DNA of 64,000 bases from JAJTFA01 sp051715425 (GTDB taxonomy: Bacteria; Bacteroidota; Bacteroidia; UKL13-3), in NCBI GenBank assembly GCA_051715425.1, contig JBPXJS010000025.1, positions 1 through 64,000 on the forward strand, given 5' to 3'. Below are positions 42,136 to 51,468 of the stretch, piece after piece (within the stretch, counting starts at the first letter, position 1; every line of letters starts with the position of its first letter). Under the pieces are notes generated by a model. That model did not search any database. It saw only the letters and a list, made by a program, of their open reading frames with translations, and was not told the origin of the DNA. Both the position numbers and the translations under genes were made by a program.

Positions 42136-43476
42136 ATGCAATATTTTCAGAACAGAAGGCATACATTAAAAGTATCAGAAGAAGAAATCGAGGAGGCTTT
42201 CAAAGCTATTGCGGATCACTTTTCCTACAAATGGATCAAATCACCGGGCAGCCATCCCATACAAAGGCTTTGGGAAAGACGGGATGTCCTTTCTACTAAT
42301 GAATTATTTTTCTTCGGAGCATTACTGAACTCCTTATCGAAGGTTGACAAAAAATGGACTGAAGGCCAGGTCAAAAAAATAAAATTGGATCAATCCAATA
42401 ACAGGCTTGGAGCATTTTTTGAAATTACAGGTATCGGTATGCTCATATCACCGGATCAATCCGTAAAACCTGCAAAGAATGACCAGCCCGGCTATGACGG
42501 AATTCTGAAAATGACTCAGGAAAAAGAAATGAGGTTATCCCTTAAAAACTATGGAGACTCTTATTCATATAAGGAATTCACTGAATACGCTCAAAAAACA
42601 GAAACAATTATAAAGACCATTCTCAAAGAAAAATCTGTCATCTCCATTCAAATAATAATTGACTTTTCAACTAATTATCCTTCAAAGGCTGATTGGAACA
42701 GTTTAAATGAGATGTTGCCTGAAATGTTATCAAATGTCAGGAAAGGCGAACCCCGGTTTTTCTTTAAAGAAGATGTATGGTTTTTGGGATACGGAGACTT
42801 AAAGGATGAAGAGCAGGAATTCTACGCCTATGAAAACTCCTATACGCTCATGATTACATCACCTTATCACAAAAACGAGGAGCAGAATCTGTTATCTAAA
42901 CTTGAAGAGGCATGTGCGAACTTAAGCAAGCATTCTAAATTACAGGATGAAAAGGTAATCAATACGGTATTTGTTCATCTACCGGAATTAGCATCCATTA
43001 AAAAATGTAAGCAGTGGGTGCTTGATTATTATAAGGATTTTCCTGACAAACCCATTGGGGCCGTTCTTCTCTGGCAGCCATTAGTCGCCAATGATTTAGA
43101 AAAGGATGTATCATTCATTAATCATCACTTTGAGTTCGTATTAAAAGAGAATGTATATTCTGCATGGAATACCTTCGGAAGATCGATTCACTTTAACTTA
43201 CCTGTCGGAATGATCAATAATGGATCTCCAAAGAATAAATTGGTTGTTGAAAGTGAAGGGAGAACACAGGTTATTGATATTAATGACAGGTATTTCTACC
43301 AAAAGGGCGAACTTTTTTTAGCAGCAAAAAAGGCCGAAGATGGCTCCGCAACAGGAAATACCAATAGGATAGCACCGGGCATTATTTCTAAATCAGTGTT
43401 TCAACCGTTCCCGGATCAGCCGGGTTTTATCATCGAAGCGATTGTGCCTCCTATAGATAAACTCCTGATTATTTAA
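42136..43476 (+). CDS. Uncharacterised protein, possible nuclease fold
   Basis: The 446-residue protein has no signal or membrane segment. A PD-(D/E)xK-like core is possible around GYDGILKM...MRLSLKNYG (Asp near 121, Lys near 138), but the acidic residue before the lysine is missing and no other catalytic pattern stands out. The rest is mixed alpha/beta (VISIQIIIDFS, FVHLPELASIK). It lies 8 bp after the TM protein and may act with it. I cannot assign a function; a defence or restriction-type role is only a guess from context. Confidence 0.6.
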   Translation: MQYFQNRRHTLKVSEEEIEEAFKAIADHFSYKWIKSPGSHPIQRLWERRDVLSTNELFFFGALLNSLSKVDKKWTEGQVKKIKLDQSNNRLGAFFEITGIGMLISPDQSVKPAKNDQPGYDGILKMTQEKEMRLSLKNYGDSYSYKEFTEYAQKTETIIKTILKEKSVISIQIIIDFSTNYPSKADWNSLNEMLPEMLSNVRKGEPRFFFKEDVWFLGYGDLKDEEQEFYAYENSYTLMITSPYHKNEEQNLLSKLEEACANLSKHSKLQDEKVINTVFVHLPELASIKKCKQWVLDYYKDFPDKPIGAVLLWQPLVANDLEKDVSFINHHFEFVLKENVYSAWNTFGRSIHFNLPVGMINNGSPKNKLVVESEGRTQVIDINDRYFYQKGELFLAAKKAEDGSATGNTNRIAPGIISKSVFQPFPDQPGFIIEAIVPPIDKLLII

Positions 43477-43523
43477 TGTTGCATACTACACTTAACACAA
43501 GTAGCCCGGAATAAATATTTTGA

Positions 43524-43531
43524 TACATTTG
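43524..43531 (+). promoter_or_regulatory. Promoter -7 box of the 43537 gene
   Basis: TACATTTG is an exact TAnnTTTG box. It ends 5 bp before the ATG at 43537, so the transcript would start at or next to the start codon (leaderless or nearly so). No clear TTTG was found at the -33 position. Confidence 0.45.
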
Positions 43532-43536
43532 CTTAT

Positions 43537-44553
43537 ATGAAACTTACTATCCCATTTAAAGAATTTGAAGAGAGAATAAACAGCCTTGTTGCTGAAGGAG
43601 AATTGTTACATAAGGACAAACTATACACTGAAGAAGAGCTTGCTAAATCTAAAGGAGAACTAAAGGACTGGAAAAACCGATCTTATGAATTTTTGAAGAC
43701 AGCTTTCGGAGAAAGTAATAATTATCTTATCAATGAGTTTCGTAGTGCCGGAGGTAACAGGTTTTCTTTTCCCGGAATGAGAACCGATCTTGATCATCGG
43801 ATAAGAGAGCATTCGGAAATATTCAAAGAAACCGTTTCTGAACTTTCATATTGCCTCATGCTTGCATCGGTTTGTGATCCAATCGTGGAAGGCGACAGGT
43901 ACAGCTCTATTGGCAGGGACTCGTATAGTCAGGATGAAAAAATATTGTTCTTTTTGAGGAAGCTGAATCAAATCAATACCGGGGGATACCATCCGATAAA
44001 GTACCTTTTTGAATCAAACGATGTTCGTTTAAACCACCATGATGAGCTTAGGGAATTAGCGATGATATTAAATTCTAACGGGGTTATTGAACTGCATCCC
44101 GGACTTGGTACTTTTCACGCAAAGATCACGGCAACGGGTGTGCATACACTTCAACAAATCGAAAGAGAAATACTAAAGTCGGAAAACCCGGCTCCGGCTC
44201 CAACTGCTGTAAATATTGTTCATGTACAAAATATGGTTAACTCATCCTTTCAGCAGGGGACTTCTCATTCAACGTTACAGAACCAGGTACATATTCAACA
44301 AAATATAGAAGAGCTGAAGTCTTTTTTGAATGAATTGAAGCAATCTATTGAAACCTTAAATATTTCTGCCGAGATAAAAGCAGAACTGGAGTCTGAAATA
44401 GCTACGGCTGAGGCACAAGCTAAACACCCCAAGCCGAGAGCCGGAGCAATCAAGGAAACACTGAGCAGCATTCGTAAAGTGTTTGAAGGAGTAAGCATCA
44501 ATATGATTCCGAAACTTATTGAAAAACTACCTGAGCTTATTGATAAATTCTAA
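43537..44553 (+). CDS. Putative defence-type protein with AbiTii-like C-terminal module
   Basis: In this 338-residue protein, residues ~1-60 are charged helix with KDWKNRSYEFLKTAF. The middle (~60-215) is helical and ends in a winged-helix-like region (AMILNSNGVIELHPGLG...AKITATGVHTLQ). A Gln/Ser linker (NMVNSSFQQGTSHS) is followed by a helical C-terminus with paired motifs IEELKSFLNELKQSI and IKETLSSIRKVFEG. That C-terminal pattern is one I associate with AbiTii-type and other bacterial defence proteins; I have not verified it. It has its own promoter. Confidence 0.55.
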   Translation: MKLTIPFKEFEERINSLVAEGELLHKDKLYTEEELAKSKGELKDWKNRSYEFLKTAFGESNNYLINEFRSAGGNRFSFPGMRTDLDHRIREHSEIFKETVSELSYCLMLASVCDPIVEGDRYSSIGRDSYSQDEKILFFLRKLNQINTGGYHPIKYLFESNDVRLNHHDELRELAMILNSNGVIELHPGLGTFHAKITATGVHTLQQIEREILKSENPAPAPTAVNIVHVQNMVNSSFQQGTSHSTLQNQVHIQQNIEELKSFLNELKQSIETLNISAEIKAELESEIATAEAQAKHPKPRAGAIKETLSSIRKVFEGVSINMIPKLIEKLPELIDKF

Positions 44554-44679
44554 CCACCCCCACTATGAATTTTACCACAAGAATCTCTTGGAGTTATTTG
44601 ATAGTTCTCAAAAATCTTTTATTATTTTATTTTGCTAAAGGGCTTAGTCCTGGGAATGATAAATGACAATTCAAAATCT

Positions 44680-44704
44680 ATTCAGAATTGAGACAGTATC
44701 TTTG
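44680..44704 (+). promoter_or_regulatory. Promoter and possible regulator site of the two-component operon
   Basis: TATCTTTG (44697-44704) is an exact -7 box. ATTCAGAATT (44680-44689) is a near-palindrome that recurs before the PepSY-like gene at 46664-46673. The -7 box ends 5 bp before the GTG at 44710, which suggests a leaderless transcript. Confidence 0.45.
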
Positions 44705-44709
44705 TGACC

Positions 44710-45384
44710 GTGAAGATTCTTATAATCGAAGATGAGCAAGAACTGGCCTCAGATATGGTGCGCTACCTTACCGGAGAGCAATATGTCTGTGAAACGGCTG
44801 ATACATATCAACAAGCGACTGATAAGATAGCGGCTTATGATTATGACTGCATTTTGTTGGATTTGATGTTACCCGGAGGGGACGGGATGCGATTACTTGA
44901 AATGCTTAAGAGGATGAGCAGATCAGACGGGGTGATCATTATTTCAGCCAAAAATGCCATTGAAGATAAGGTAAAAGGGTTACAAACCGGAGCAGACGAT
45001 TACCTGACCAAGCCATTTCACCATGCGGAGCTATTAGCCAGAGTGCATTCTCTGATCCGCAGAAAGCAATTTGACAGCTCAAATACTATATCACAAAACG
45101 AAATAAATGTGAATCTGTTGGCCAAAACGGTTAAAGTCAATGAACATAATGTCAACCTAACAAAGAAAGAACTTGAACTATTGCTATTCTTCATGGGCAA
45201 TAGGAACAAGGTTATTTCAAAGAATGCATTGGCCGAGCACCTTTCGGGAGACATTGCTGACATGTTCGATAATCATGATTTTATATATGCCCATGTAAAG
45301 AACCTAAAAAGAAAATTATCAGAGGCGGGATACGGCAATTACCTTAAAACCTTTTATGGCGCAGGATACAAATGGGAAATATGA
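44710..45384 (+). CDS. OmpR-family response regulator
   Basis: The GTG at 44710 gives MKILIIEDE, the usual start of this family; another GTG at 44704 gives two extra residues and overlaps the -7 box. The 224-residue protein has an acidic pocket (EDE), the phospho-acceptor Asp in ILLDLMLPG, a conserved Lys in YLTKPFH, and a C-terminal winged helix (VNLTKKELELLLFF...IYAHVKNLKRKL). It is a DNA-binding transcription regulator. It overlaps the histidine kinase gene by 4 bp. Confidence 0.95.
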   Translation: MKILIIEDEQELASDMVRYLTGEQYVCETADTYQQATDKIAAYDYDCILLDLMLPGGDGMRLLEMLKRMSRSDGVIIISAKNAIEDKVKGLQTGADDYLTKPFHHAELLARVHSLIRRKQFDSSNTISQNEINVNLLAKTVKVNEHNVNLTKKELELLLFFMGNRNKVISKNALAEHLSGDIADMFDNHDFIYAHVKNLKRKLSEAGYGNYLKTFYGAGYKWEI

Positions 45385-46661
45385 GCAAGCTGTTAAACAA
45401 ACCTTTTCGGGCATTCACTTTATATGCGCTGGTGATCTTAGCTTGTAGCATTCCCGTGTACTATATTGTGGTTAACTCTATCTGGATGAGCGAACTGGAT
45501 GAACATAATCTTATTGTAAAAGATCAAATCTCAAACAGGCTTACAAAAGTGAACGTAGAACCCGTAAAGCTTGAACAAGTCCTGAAATTATGGAATGTAC
45601 TGCAACCCGGCACCACACTTACTCCGGATGTCTTGTTAACGAAGAAAGATAGTCTTTATACCATTACACGGGAAAACCAATATGTCAAAGGAGAAATAGA
45701 CCGCTTTAGGGGGCTTTTGACCAGTGTTAAAATCAACGGTAAGGCATATACGTTGAGAGTTGAGACCAACGTGGAAGAAGCGGATGAGACCATAATGGCC
45801 ATAAGTATGGTCACATTGTTTTTCTTTCTTATACTGGTGACTGGCTTTATCTTTCTTAATAGGCGTATTGCGGGTAATGTATGGCACCCTTTCTATGATA
45901 CCCTCGAAAAACTACGAGCTTTTGATCTATCATCCAATACATCTCTTGCTTTTAACAAAAGTTCCATAACGGAGTTTGAAGAATTACATAAAGTCCTGCA
46001 AAAGCTTATCGAGAATAATATGACTGCGTTCCGGCAGCAAAAGGTGTTTATCGAAAACGCTTCGCACGAATTACAAACACCTTTGGCTGTGTTGAAATCC
46101 AAAACTGATTTGTTGTTGCAGGACAAAGACATTACAACTGATCAGGCAGAAATACTTAACACTATTCAGTCACAACTGGCCAAAGTTACCCGGATCAACA
46201 AAAACCTTTTGCTATTGGCAAGGATTGAGAACAGCCAATTCCCTGAAAGAAAAAGGTTAAACCTTCCGGATATACTGCAAGAGAATATTGCACTGCTTGC
46301 CGATTATATAGGTGATAGAAAGGTGACCCTACTTACTCCGGCTGGTACTCCATTCTTTATTTCCTGCAACAAATTTCTGTTGGAAACTCTCATTAATAAC
46401 CTACTCACCAATGCTATTAAACACTCTGTAATAGCAAGTGATATACTGATTGAGTTGCGAGAAAATACTTTATATTTTTTCAATGCCGGAGAGAACCTGC
46501 TAAACAAGGAGAATCTTTTTAAGCGATTTTCCATTTCTTCTTCTGAGACAACCAACAGTGGTCTTGGGCTTGCCATTGTAAAAGAAATAACAATATACCA
46601 TGAATGGCATGTTGATTACTCCTTTCGAGATGGTATGCATTGCTTTTCCGTGGTATTCTGA
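45381..46661 (+). CDS. Sensor histidine kinase
   Basis: ATG 45381 overlaps the regulator stop as ATGA; an ATG at 45372 adds three residues. The 426-residue protein has a TM near ~9-29, a ~110-residue periplasmic part, and a second TM (ISMVTLFFFLILVTGFIFL). The kinase core has the H-box FIENASHELQTPLAVL, the N-box LLTNAIKHS and the G-box SGLGLAIVKEI. This is the standard membrane kinase that pairs with the regulator upstream. The signal sensed is unknown. The next genes suggest a link to outer-membrane transport or envelope state. Confidence 0.95.
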   Translation: MSKLLNKPFRAFTLYALVILACSIPVYYIVVNSIWMSELDEHNLIVKDQISNRLTKVNVEPVKLEQVLKLWNVLQPGTTLTPDVLLTKKDSLYTITRENQYVKGEIDRFRGLLTSVKINGKAYTLRVETNVEEADETIMAISMVTLFFFLILVTGFIFLNRRIAGNVWHPFYDTLEKLRAFDLSSNTSLAFNKSSITEFEELHKVLQKLIENNMTAFRQQKVFIENASHELQTPLAVLKSKTDLLLQDKDITTDQAEILNTIQSQLAKVTRINKNLLLLARIENSQFPERKRLNLPDILQENIALLADYIGDRKVTLLTPAGTPFFISCNKFLLETLINNLLTNAIKHSVIASDILIELRENTLYFFNAGENLLNKENLFKRFSISSSETTNSGLGLAIVKEITIYHEWHVDYSFRDGMHCFSVVF

Positions 46662-46663
46662 GA

Positions 46664-46673
46664 ATTCAGAATT
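46664..46673 (+). promoter_or_regulatory. Repeat of the ATTCAGAATT site
   Basis: The site lies in AATTC-A-GAATT, a perfect palindrome of 11 bp, 44 bp upstream of the PepSY-like start. It matches the site before the response-regulator gene, so the regulator may control both. Confidence 0.35.
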
Positions 46674-46717
46674 TATTCCAAATCGCGTAGTTGTTTTGAA
46701 TTATAAATTTAAAAACA

Positions 46718-47155
46718 ATGAAAAGACTAACAATTCTTGTGACTGCAATGATCCTCGCATCATTAGCCTACGCCCAAAAAATTCAAACCAAAGATGTCCC
46801 TGATGCTGTTAGAATGAGTCTTCACAAGCGGTATCCAAATGCAAGTAAGGTAGAGTGGGAAAATGAGAAAGGTAATTATGAAGCATCCTTTGAACTCAGT
46901 GAAGCGGAGTACTCAATTTTGCTTAACAATACCGGAAGCATTCTGGAAACAGAAGTTGAAATAACAACTGATGAACTTCCTGCCAATATCAAAGCCTATG
47001 TTTCTGAGCATTATGCAGGTCAAAAGATCAAGGAAGCAGCAAGGATTACAGATGCTAAAGGAAATGTAAGTTATGAGGCAGAAATTAAAGGAAAGGAATT
47101 GATCTTTGATAGTACAGGAAATTTCATTACAGAGACACGCAAGAAGAATGATTAA
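46718..47155 (+). CDS. PepSY-like (DUF2874) secreted protein
   Basis: The 145-residue protein has a signal peptide (KRLTILVTAMILASLAYAQ) and two copies of the PepSY-like fold: DVPDAVRMSLHKRYPNASKVEWE and LPANIKAYVSEHYAGQKIKEA, each followed by YEASFEL / YEAEIKG type strands. In Bacteroidota such periplasmic proteins often accompany two-component systems. It overlaps the receptor gene by 8 bp, so they are translated together. The role, perhaps signal modulation, is inferred. Confidence 0.9.
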   Translation: MKRLTILVTAMILASLAYAQKIQTKDVPDAVRMSLHKRYPNASKVEWENEKGNYEASFELSEAEYSILLNNTGSILETEVEITTDELPANIKAYVSEHYAGQKIKEAARITDAKGNVSYEAEIKGKELIFDSTGNFITETRKKND

Positions 47156-49568
47156 AACTTTGTCGAGAGTTGTTTTCATAACAACACTTCTTTCTTTCTC
47201 ATGCAGTCTTTCGCTGGCACAAACACCAACAGTTACCGTTTCGGGAGTTGTTAAGGATAATAAAGATAAAGCTGTTCTACCTTATGTAAACATTATCCTT
47301 AAGACAGAGAAAGACAGTGCTTTTGTTACTGGTTCAGCGACTAATGATGATGGTCGATATACATTGATAGGAATTAGACCGGGCAATTACGTTTTGGAGG
47401 TATCTTATGTCGGTTATATCCCCAAACGGCAGGCTCTTTTTATCGGTAACTTATCCGAATACCTAAATGCAGGTGTGATCGAGCTGGAAACAGCTTCCAA
47501 AACCTTAAATGAGGTGGTTATTACATCCGGACAGGAGACTGTGAGTGAGAGAATGGATAAAAAGACATATTCTATTGAACAGAATATCAGCCAAACAGGA
47601 GGTTCTGCGTTACAAGCCATGCAGAACCTTCCGGGTGTGACTGTTCAGGATAATAAAGTACAGTTAAGGGGAAGTGATAAGATCACGATCCTGATTGACG
47701 GTAAGCAAACTGCATTGACCGGATTCGGCAGTCAGACTGGTCTGGATAATATTCCAGCCTCTGCTATTGAACGGATAGAGATCATAAACAATCCGTCATC
47801 GAAATATGACGCCAATGGTAACGCAGGTATCATCAATATTATAATGAAGAAGAACAAGCAGGAGGGTTTTAGTGGAAAAGCCAGTGTCTCAATGGGCTTA
47901 GGAGCATTATGGGTCAGGCAGGAAAATCTGCCCACCATTAGACCACAGTATGTTATGACTCCTAAAATTAACCCTTCTTTGTTTCTGGGTTACCGAAAAA
48001 GGAAGCTGAATGCGTTCATTCAGGTGGATAACCTCTACACACAAACCTTGAACAAGAATGAATTTGTAACCCGCACTTATGATGACGGTATGGTGATCAG
48101 GCAACAGACCAAAAGAAACCGAAACACTAATTTTCTTACTGCTAAAGCAGGCGTTGACTGGTATATGAACGACCATAATACGCTAACTGTATCAGGATTA
48201 TATGGAAGTGAGAAGATCATTGACCGGGGTGATGAACCGTTCTTTAATGCGGGGCTTACCGAAAGATTAAGGCTGTGGCAATTCCTGGAGGACGAACTAA
48301 AAACCACAGTGATGGCTACTACAAGTTATCAGCACAGGTTTAAGCAGGCCGGGCATATCCTGAATGCCGGATTTAACTATACCTTTCACCGCGAGGATGA
48401 AAAGTATTTTTTCGACAACGTCATGCCTGCATACTCCGGCAAGGATGCTTTTAAGCTGCTTTCTGATGAACAGGTTGCCGATCTGAACATAGATTACATC
48501 CGACCGCTCAAATACGGACGTGTAGAAACCGGGTTAAAATTCCGTAAAAGAGATATTCCGACCAATATGCAGTTTTTCCCCGGATTAAATTCACCTCTGG
48601 ACACCAATGCAGGAGGCTGGGCTACATACCGTGAGATCATCCCTGCTTTGTATGGTAACTATATCATTGAAACAAAAAAACTGGAGGCTGAAATTGGATT
48701 ACGGGTTGAATACGTGAACCTGAACTATGAAGTTAATCCTAACCACAGCACTTACAAGAGCAATGGGTATAATTACACGCAGCCATTTCCGAACATGCGT
48801 ATTGCTTACAAGCTGAATGAGAGGAACAAACTATCACTGTTTTACAACCGCAGGGTTGACAGACCCAATGAGGTAGATATACGTATCTTTCCCAAATATG
48901 ATGATGCAGAAATCATAAAGGTGGGAAACCCCGCTTTGCGTCCACAGTTTACCAACTCGTTTGAATTAGGATATAAAACCAGTTGGACTAAGGGATACCT
49001 TTATACCGCAGCTTATCATCGTATAGCAGATGGAACCATTACACGCATTTCGACCATTATTGCCGGAAGTAACCTGATCTATGCAATTTTTCAGAATGCT
49101 GGAAGAAGCTATAACACAGGGTTAGAAATGGTATTTAGCCATGATCTACAAAAGTGGTATTCGATTAATCTGAACCTGAATGGCTATCACAACCAGATTA
49201 ATGCTTTTACTGTTCAGAACCTTTACCCGGTTTCGCACGCATTTTCTGCATCCAAGCAAGAGCTTTTCTCCGGCAATGTGAAGCTTAATAACAATCTACA
49301 TCTTTCTAAACAGTTAGAAATACAGGTGACTGCTATTTGGCTGGCTCCGGATATCATCCCACAGGGTAAAATCAGTTCCCGTTTTACAGTGGATTTAGGG
49401 ATCAAAAAATCTGTTCAGAAGGGCAAAGGAGAATTGTTCGTAAATGCTAATGACTTATTTAATACAATGGTAATAAGAAGAGAAGTACAGGGAGAAGGCT
49501 TTAAATACATAAGTGCTGATTATTATGAAACACAAGTTATCCGTATAGGATATAATTATAAGTTCTAA
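47148..49568 (+). CDS. Outer-membrane beta-barrel receptor (OMP_b-brl_3 family)
   Basis: ATG 47148 is chosen over an upstream one at 47106 because it gives a proper signal peptide (KTLSRVVFITTLLSFSCSLSLAQ region). The 806-residue protein has an N-terminal carboxypeptidase-regulatory-like domain (TVSGVVKDNKDKAVLPYVNI), a plug domain (ALQAMQNLPGVTVQDNKVQL) and a C-terminal barrel ending in YETQVIRIGYNYKF with a terminal aromatic. It is a TonB-dependent-like transporter with unknown substrate. It is probably controlled by the two-component system upstream. Confidence 0.93.
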   Translation: MIKTLSRVVFITTLLSFSCSLSLAQTPTVTVSGVVKDNKDKAVLPYVNIILKTEKDSAFVTGSATNDDGRYTLIGIRPGNYVLEVSYVGYIPKRQALFIGNLSEYLNAGVIELETASKTLNEVVITSGQETVSERMDKKTYSIEQNISQTGGSALQAMQNLPGVTVQDNKVQLRGSDKITILIDGKQTALTGFGSQTGLDNIPASAIERIEIINNPSSKYDANGNAGIINIIMKKNKQEGFSGKASVSMGLGALWVRQENLPTIRPQYVMTPKINPSLFLGYRKRKLNAFIQVDNLYTQTLNKNEFVTRTYDDGMVIRQQTKRNRNTNFLTAKAGVDWYMNDHNTLTVSGLYGSEKIIDRGDEPFFNAGLTERLRLWQFLEDELKTTVMATTSYQHRFKQAGHILNAGFNYTFHREDEKYFFDNVMPAYSGKDAFKLLSDEQVADLNIDYIRPLKYGRVETGLKFRKRDIPTNMQFFPGLNSPLDTNAGGWATYREIIPALYGNYIIETKKLEAEIGLRVEYVNLNYEVNPNHSTYKSNGYNYTQPFPNMRIAYKLNERNKLSLFYNRRVDRPNEVDIRIFPKYDDAEIIKVGNPALRPQFTNSFELGYKTSWTKGYLYTAAYHRIADGTITRISTIIAGSNLIYAIFQNAGRSYNTGLEMVFSHDLQKWYSINLNLNGYHNQINAFTVQNLYPVSHAFSASKQELFSGNVKLNNNLHLSKQLEIQVTAIWLAPDIIPQGKISSRFTVDLGIKKSVQKGKGELFVNANDLFNTMVIRREVQGEGFKYISADYYETQVIRIGYNYKF

Positions 49569-49646
49569 AAATGCAGAGCCTTTTACTAATTAGATTAAAT
49601 GGGCCTTATTTCTCAAAGTTAATTATCCGCTAATGATAGTATTTAA

Positions 49647-50375
49647 CTAATACTCGCTGTAAAATCCGATAAACGGGTTGTCGATCTTAAGTATGGAGGT
49701 AGTAATACTGATGGTTTCCTCCTGGTCAAATCTGAACTGGCGAAATGCTGTTATATCAACCATTGATTCATGCGCTGGTTCTGATTCTTCGGCAAGCAGA
49801 TAGCCAAAAGGAGGAAATGTAATTTCACTCCATTTTTGTATTCCAAGTTCAGGATGATAAACTACCTGAACGCCCATCAGTCTCTTTATTGGAGAAACAT
49901 TTGAATAAAGGAATAAGGAGAATTTGTCAGGAAAGGCCTGCGATTCTCTATTCAATATGAAATCAGCGAACCGCTGACTTCGCAAATGACCAGAAGTGTC
50001 TGAGGACATAAACATTGCACATATTTGTTTGAGAACATTCAATGGCTTAATCAAGTAAGTTCCTTGCACGGGTTCTTTTAGGTTTTTACTCAGTTTAAGT
50101 ATTTCGATGTTCTGTTGGATGAAGGAGCCAAAATCTTTTGCATACCAGCTTCCTGTATTGTTATTGCAGGATTCACAAAGAGAATGTCGGCCAAACCCCT
50201 TTGGGCTTTTCTTTTTCTTTTCAAACAATCTGCTTTTACGCTCAAACAGGTTTTCGGCATTCTGAATGAAAACGGGTTTGTTATTGAGCGCGTTTTTGGG
50301 GGGGATATGCTCAAAAGAGAGTTTTCCTTTATTTCCGCATATAGCGCATGTATTGTTGAATTCGTTTTCCTTCAT
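49647..50375 (-). CDS. HNH-type zinc-finger endonuclease-like protein
   Basis: ATG 50375 (MKENEFNN) is chosen because it has AAGGA 5 nt upstream; longer frames would translate the decamer repeat. The 242-residue protein has CAICGNKG, SFEHIPPKNA and LCESCNNNTGSWYAKDF, which form a two-Cys-pair zinc site with the H and N residues of an HNH nuclease. The C-terminal ~130 residues are beta-rich and unassigned. It could be a stand-alone defence or mobile-element nuclease. Confidence 0.8.
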   Translation of the reverse strand: MKENEFNNTCAICGNKGKLSFEHIPPKNALNNKPVFIQNAENLFERKSRLFEKKKKSPKGFGRHSLCESCNNNTGSWYAKDFGSFIQQNIEILKLSKNLKEPVQGTYLIKPLNVLKQICAMFMSSDTSGHLRSQRFADFILNRESQAFPDKFSLFLYSNVSPIKRLMGVQVVYHPELGIQKWSEITFPPFGYLLAEESEPAHESMVDITAFRQFRFDQEETISITTSILKIDNPFIGFYSEY

Positions 50376-50426
50376 TGTTTCCTTAATCATCAGGCTTCGA
50401 TCATAAACAAAAGTAGCAATAAAATT

Positions 50427-50496
50427 GTCTGTGATCGAATGCAATTGAATGTCATGGAATGTCATCGGATGTGATGGAGTGCTATGGATAAGCATC
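50427..50496 (-). repeat. Decamer tandem repeat upstream of the HNH gene
   Basis: Six units with an exact 10-bp period start at 50437: GAATGCAATT, GAATGTCATG, GAATGTCATC, GGATGTGATG, GAGTGCTATG and GATAAGCATC. A weaker unit precedes them at 50427. The units decay outward, so a G(A/G)(A/G)TGTCATG-type core is the conserved part. It lies 52-122 bp upstream of the start, a likely protein-binding array. Confidence 0.6.
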
Positions 50497-50498
50497 AC

Positions 50499-50878
50499 TC
50501 ACTTTTATCTATCTGTAATTGCCAGCAAAGCGAATGATCTCTTTTGGATCATTTTCGTAAAGGATCAGTTTGATTTTTAATACCCATCTCAACCCCGCCC
50601 CTGAATTTAGCAGCCGGAATGTTGTTGAATTTCTTCTTTTCAGTTTATGCGCCAATGCTGTTTGATGACAGCTAAAAAGGAATGGCCACATGCACTTAAT
50701 CTTTCATAGATGCAAGTCGCAAAAGCTATTTATACCCCTTAAAATTAGGCTATTAGTGTCGTTTGATTGCTTGACTACGGGCAGGTGTGTGTTTATGTTA
50801 GATGTGCCTTTATCCCTCTGCTGGCTTGGGTTTCAGCCCCGGCAGCGAAGTGGAAGGTGCAACTAAAAAAATCAAAAT
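50499..50878. other. Intergenic region, left end of the mobile unit
   Basis: About 380 bp separate the decamer repeat from the TOPRIM-like gene. A 60-residue frame (50509-50691, minus) has no coding character. I find no clear terminator or attachment site. Because the gene content changes here from a chromosomal-type block to the recombinase unit, an end of the unit probably lies in or near this stretch. Confidence 0.35.
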
Positions 50879-51463
50879 ATGGAAAAGAACAAAAAAGAAA
50901 TCCTGGCCATGATTCATAAATCATTGGCTAATGGTATCCGCAACGCAAAAGCAGATGTGCCACGCAACTGGTTAAAAGAAAAGAACCTGACGATTGAAAG
51001 CAGCGGTGCTGTTTTTAATTCCGGTCAGATGCATCACCGCAAACCACAGGAGTTTAAAGAAGCATTAGTGTCAGTTGGCTTTTTAACCCTGAGCGATGTA
51101 CCAACCAATAACGGTCAGGTTCCTTACACCTCTTTTGGAAACTACAGTGTGATGTTTCCATTAAAGGATGATCAGGGAGAGGTTGTTAATTTCTATGCCA
51201 TCCGTATCAAAAACAATCAATCGGCCTACCTGAATGGTGATGGTATCTATCCTGCTTACCCGCATGATGGAATTAAGAAGCTCTACATCGTCAATAGCAT
51301 TATCGGGGCTGCTACCATTTTGGAAGCAAAGGTGCTGGACAACAAAGAAGCAGTGATGGCCCTGTTTGATGGTGAGATCATGCCCCAGCATGAAGAAGTG
51401 CTTAAACGACTCACACAACTGGAAGAAGTAATATGGGTTGAGCAGCCCAACAGCAAAAAGTAA
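50879..51463 (+). CDS. TOPRIM/primase-like protein
   Basis: The 194-residue protein has an N-terminal helical part. Next is a strand pattern (MFPLKDDQGEVVNFYAIRI) like the core of DnaG-type primases, then LYIVNSIIGAATILEAKVL...AVMALFDGEI, which fits the TOPRIM fold but with Asn and Asp/Gly in place of the usual catalytic Glu. It may be a non-catalytic partner. It starts the mobile unit and ends 5 bp before the ATPase. Confidence 0.65.
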   Translation: MEKNKKEILAMIHKSLANGIRNAKADVPRNWLKEKNLTIESSGAVFNSGQMHHRKPQEFKEALVSVGFLTLSDVPTNNGQVPYTSFGNYSVMFPLKDDQGEVVNFYAIRIKNNQSAYLNGDGIYPAYPHDGIKKLYIVNSIIGAATILEAKVLDNKEAVMALFDGEIMPQHEEVLKRLTQLEEVIWVEQPNSKK

Positions 51464-51468
51464 ATCGT

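Noticed and set aside
50427..50496. CRISPR array
   Set aside because: Units are 10 bp without spacers of 30-40 bp and no cas gene is near.
50509..50691. 60-codon minus-strand frame between HNH and TOPRIM-like genes
   Set aside because: No ribosome site, no domain, and mixed composition; probably non-coding.
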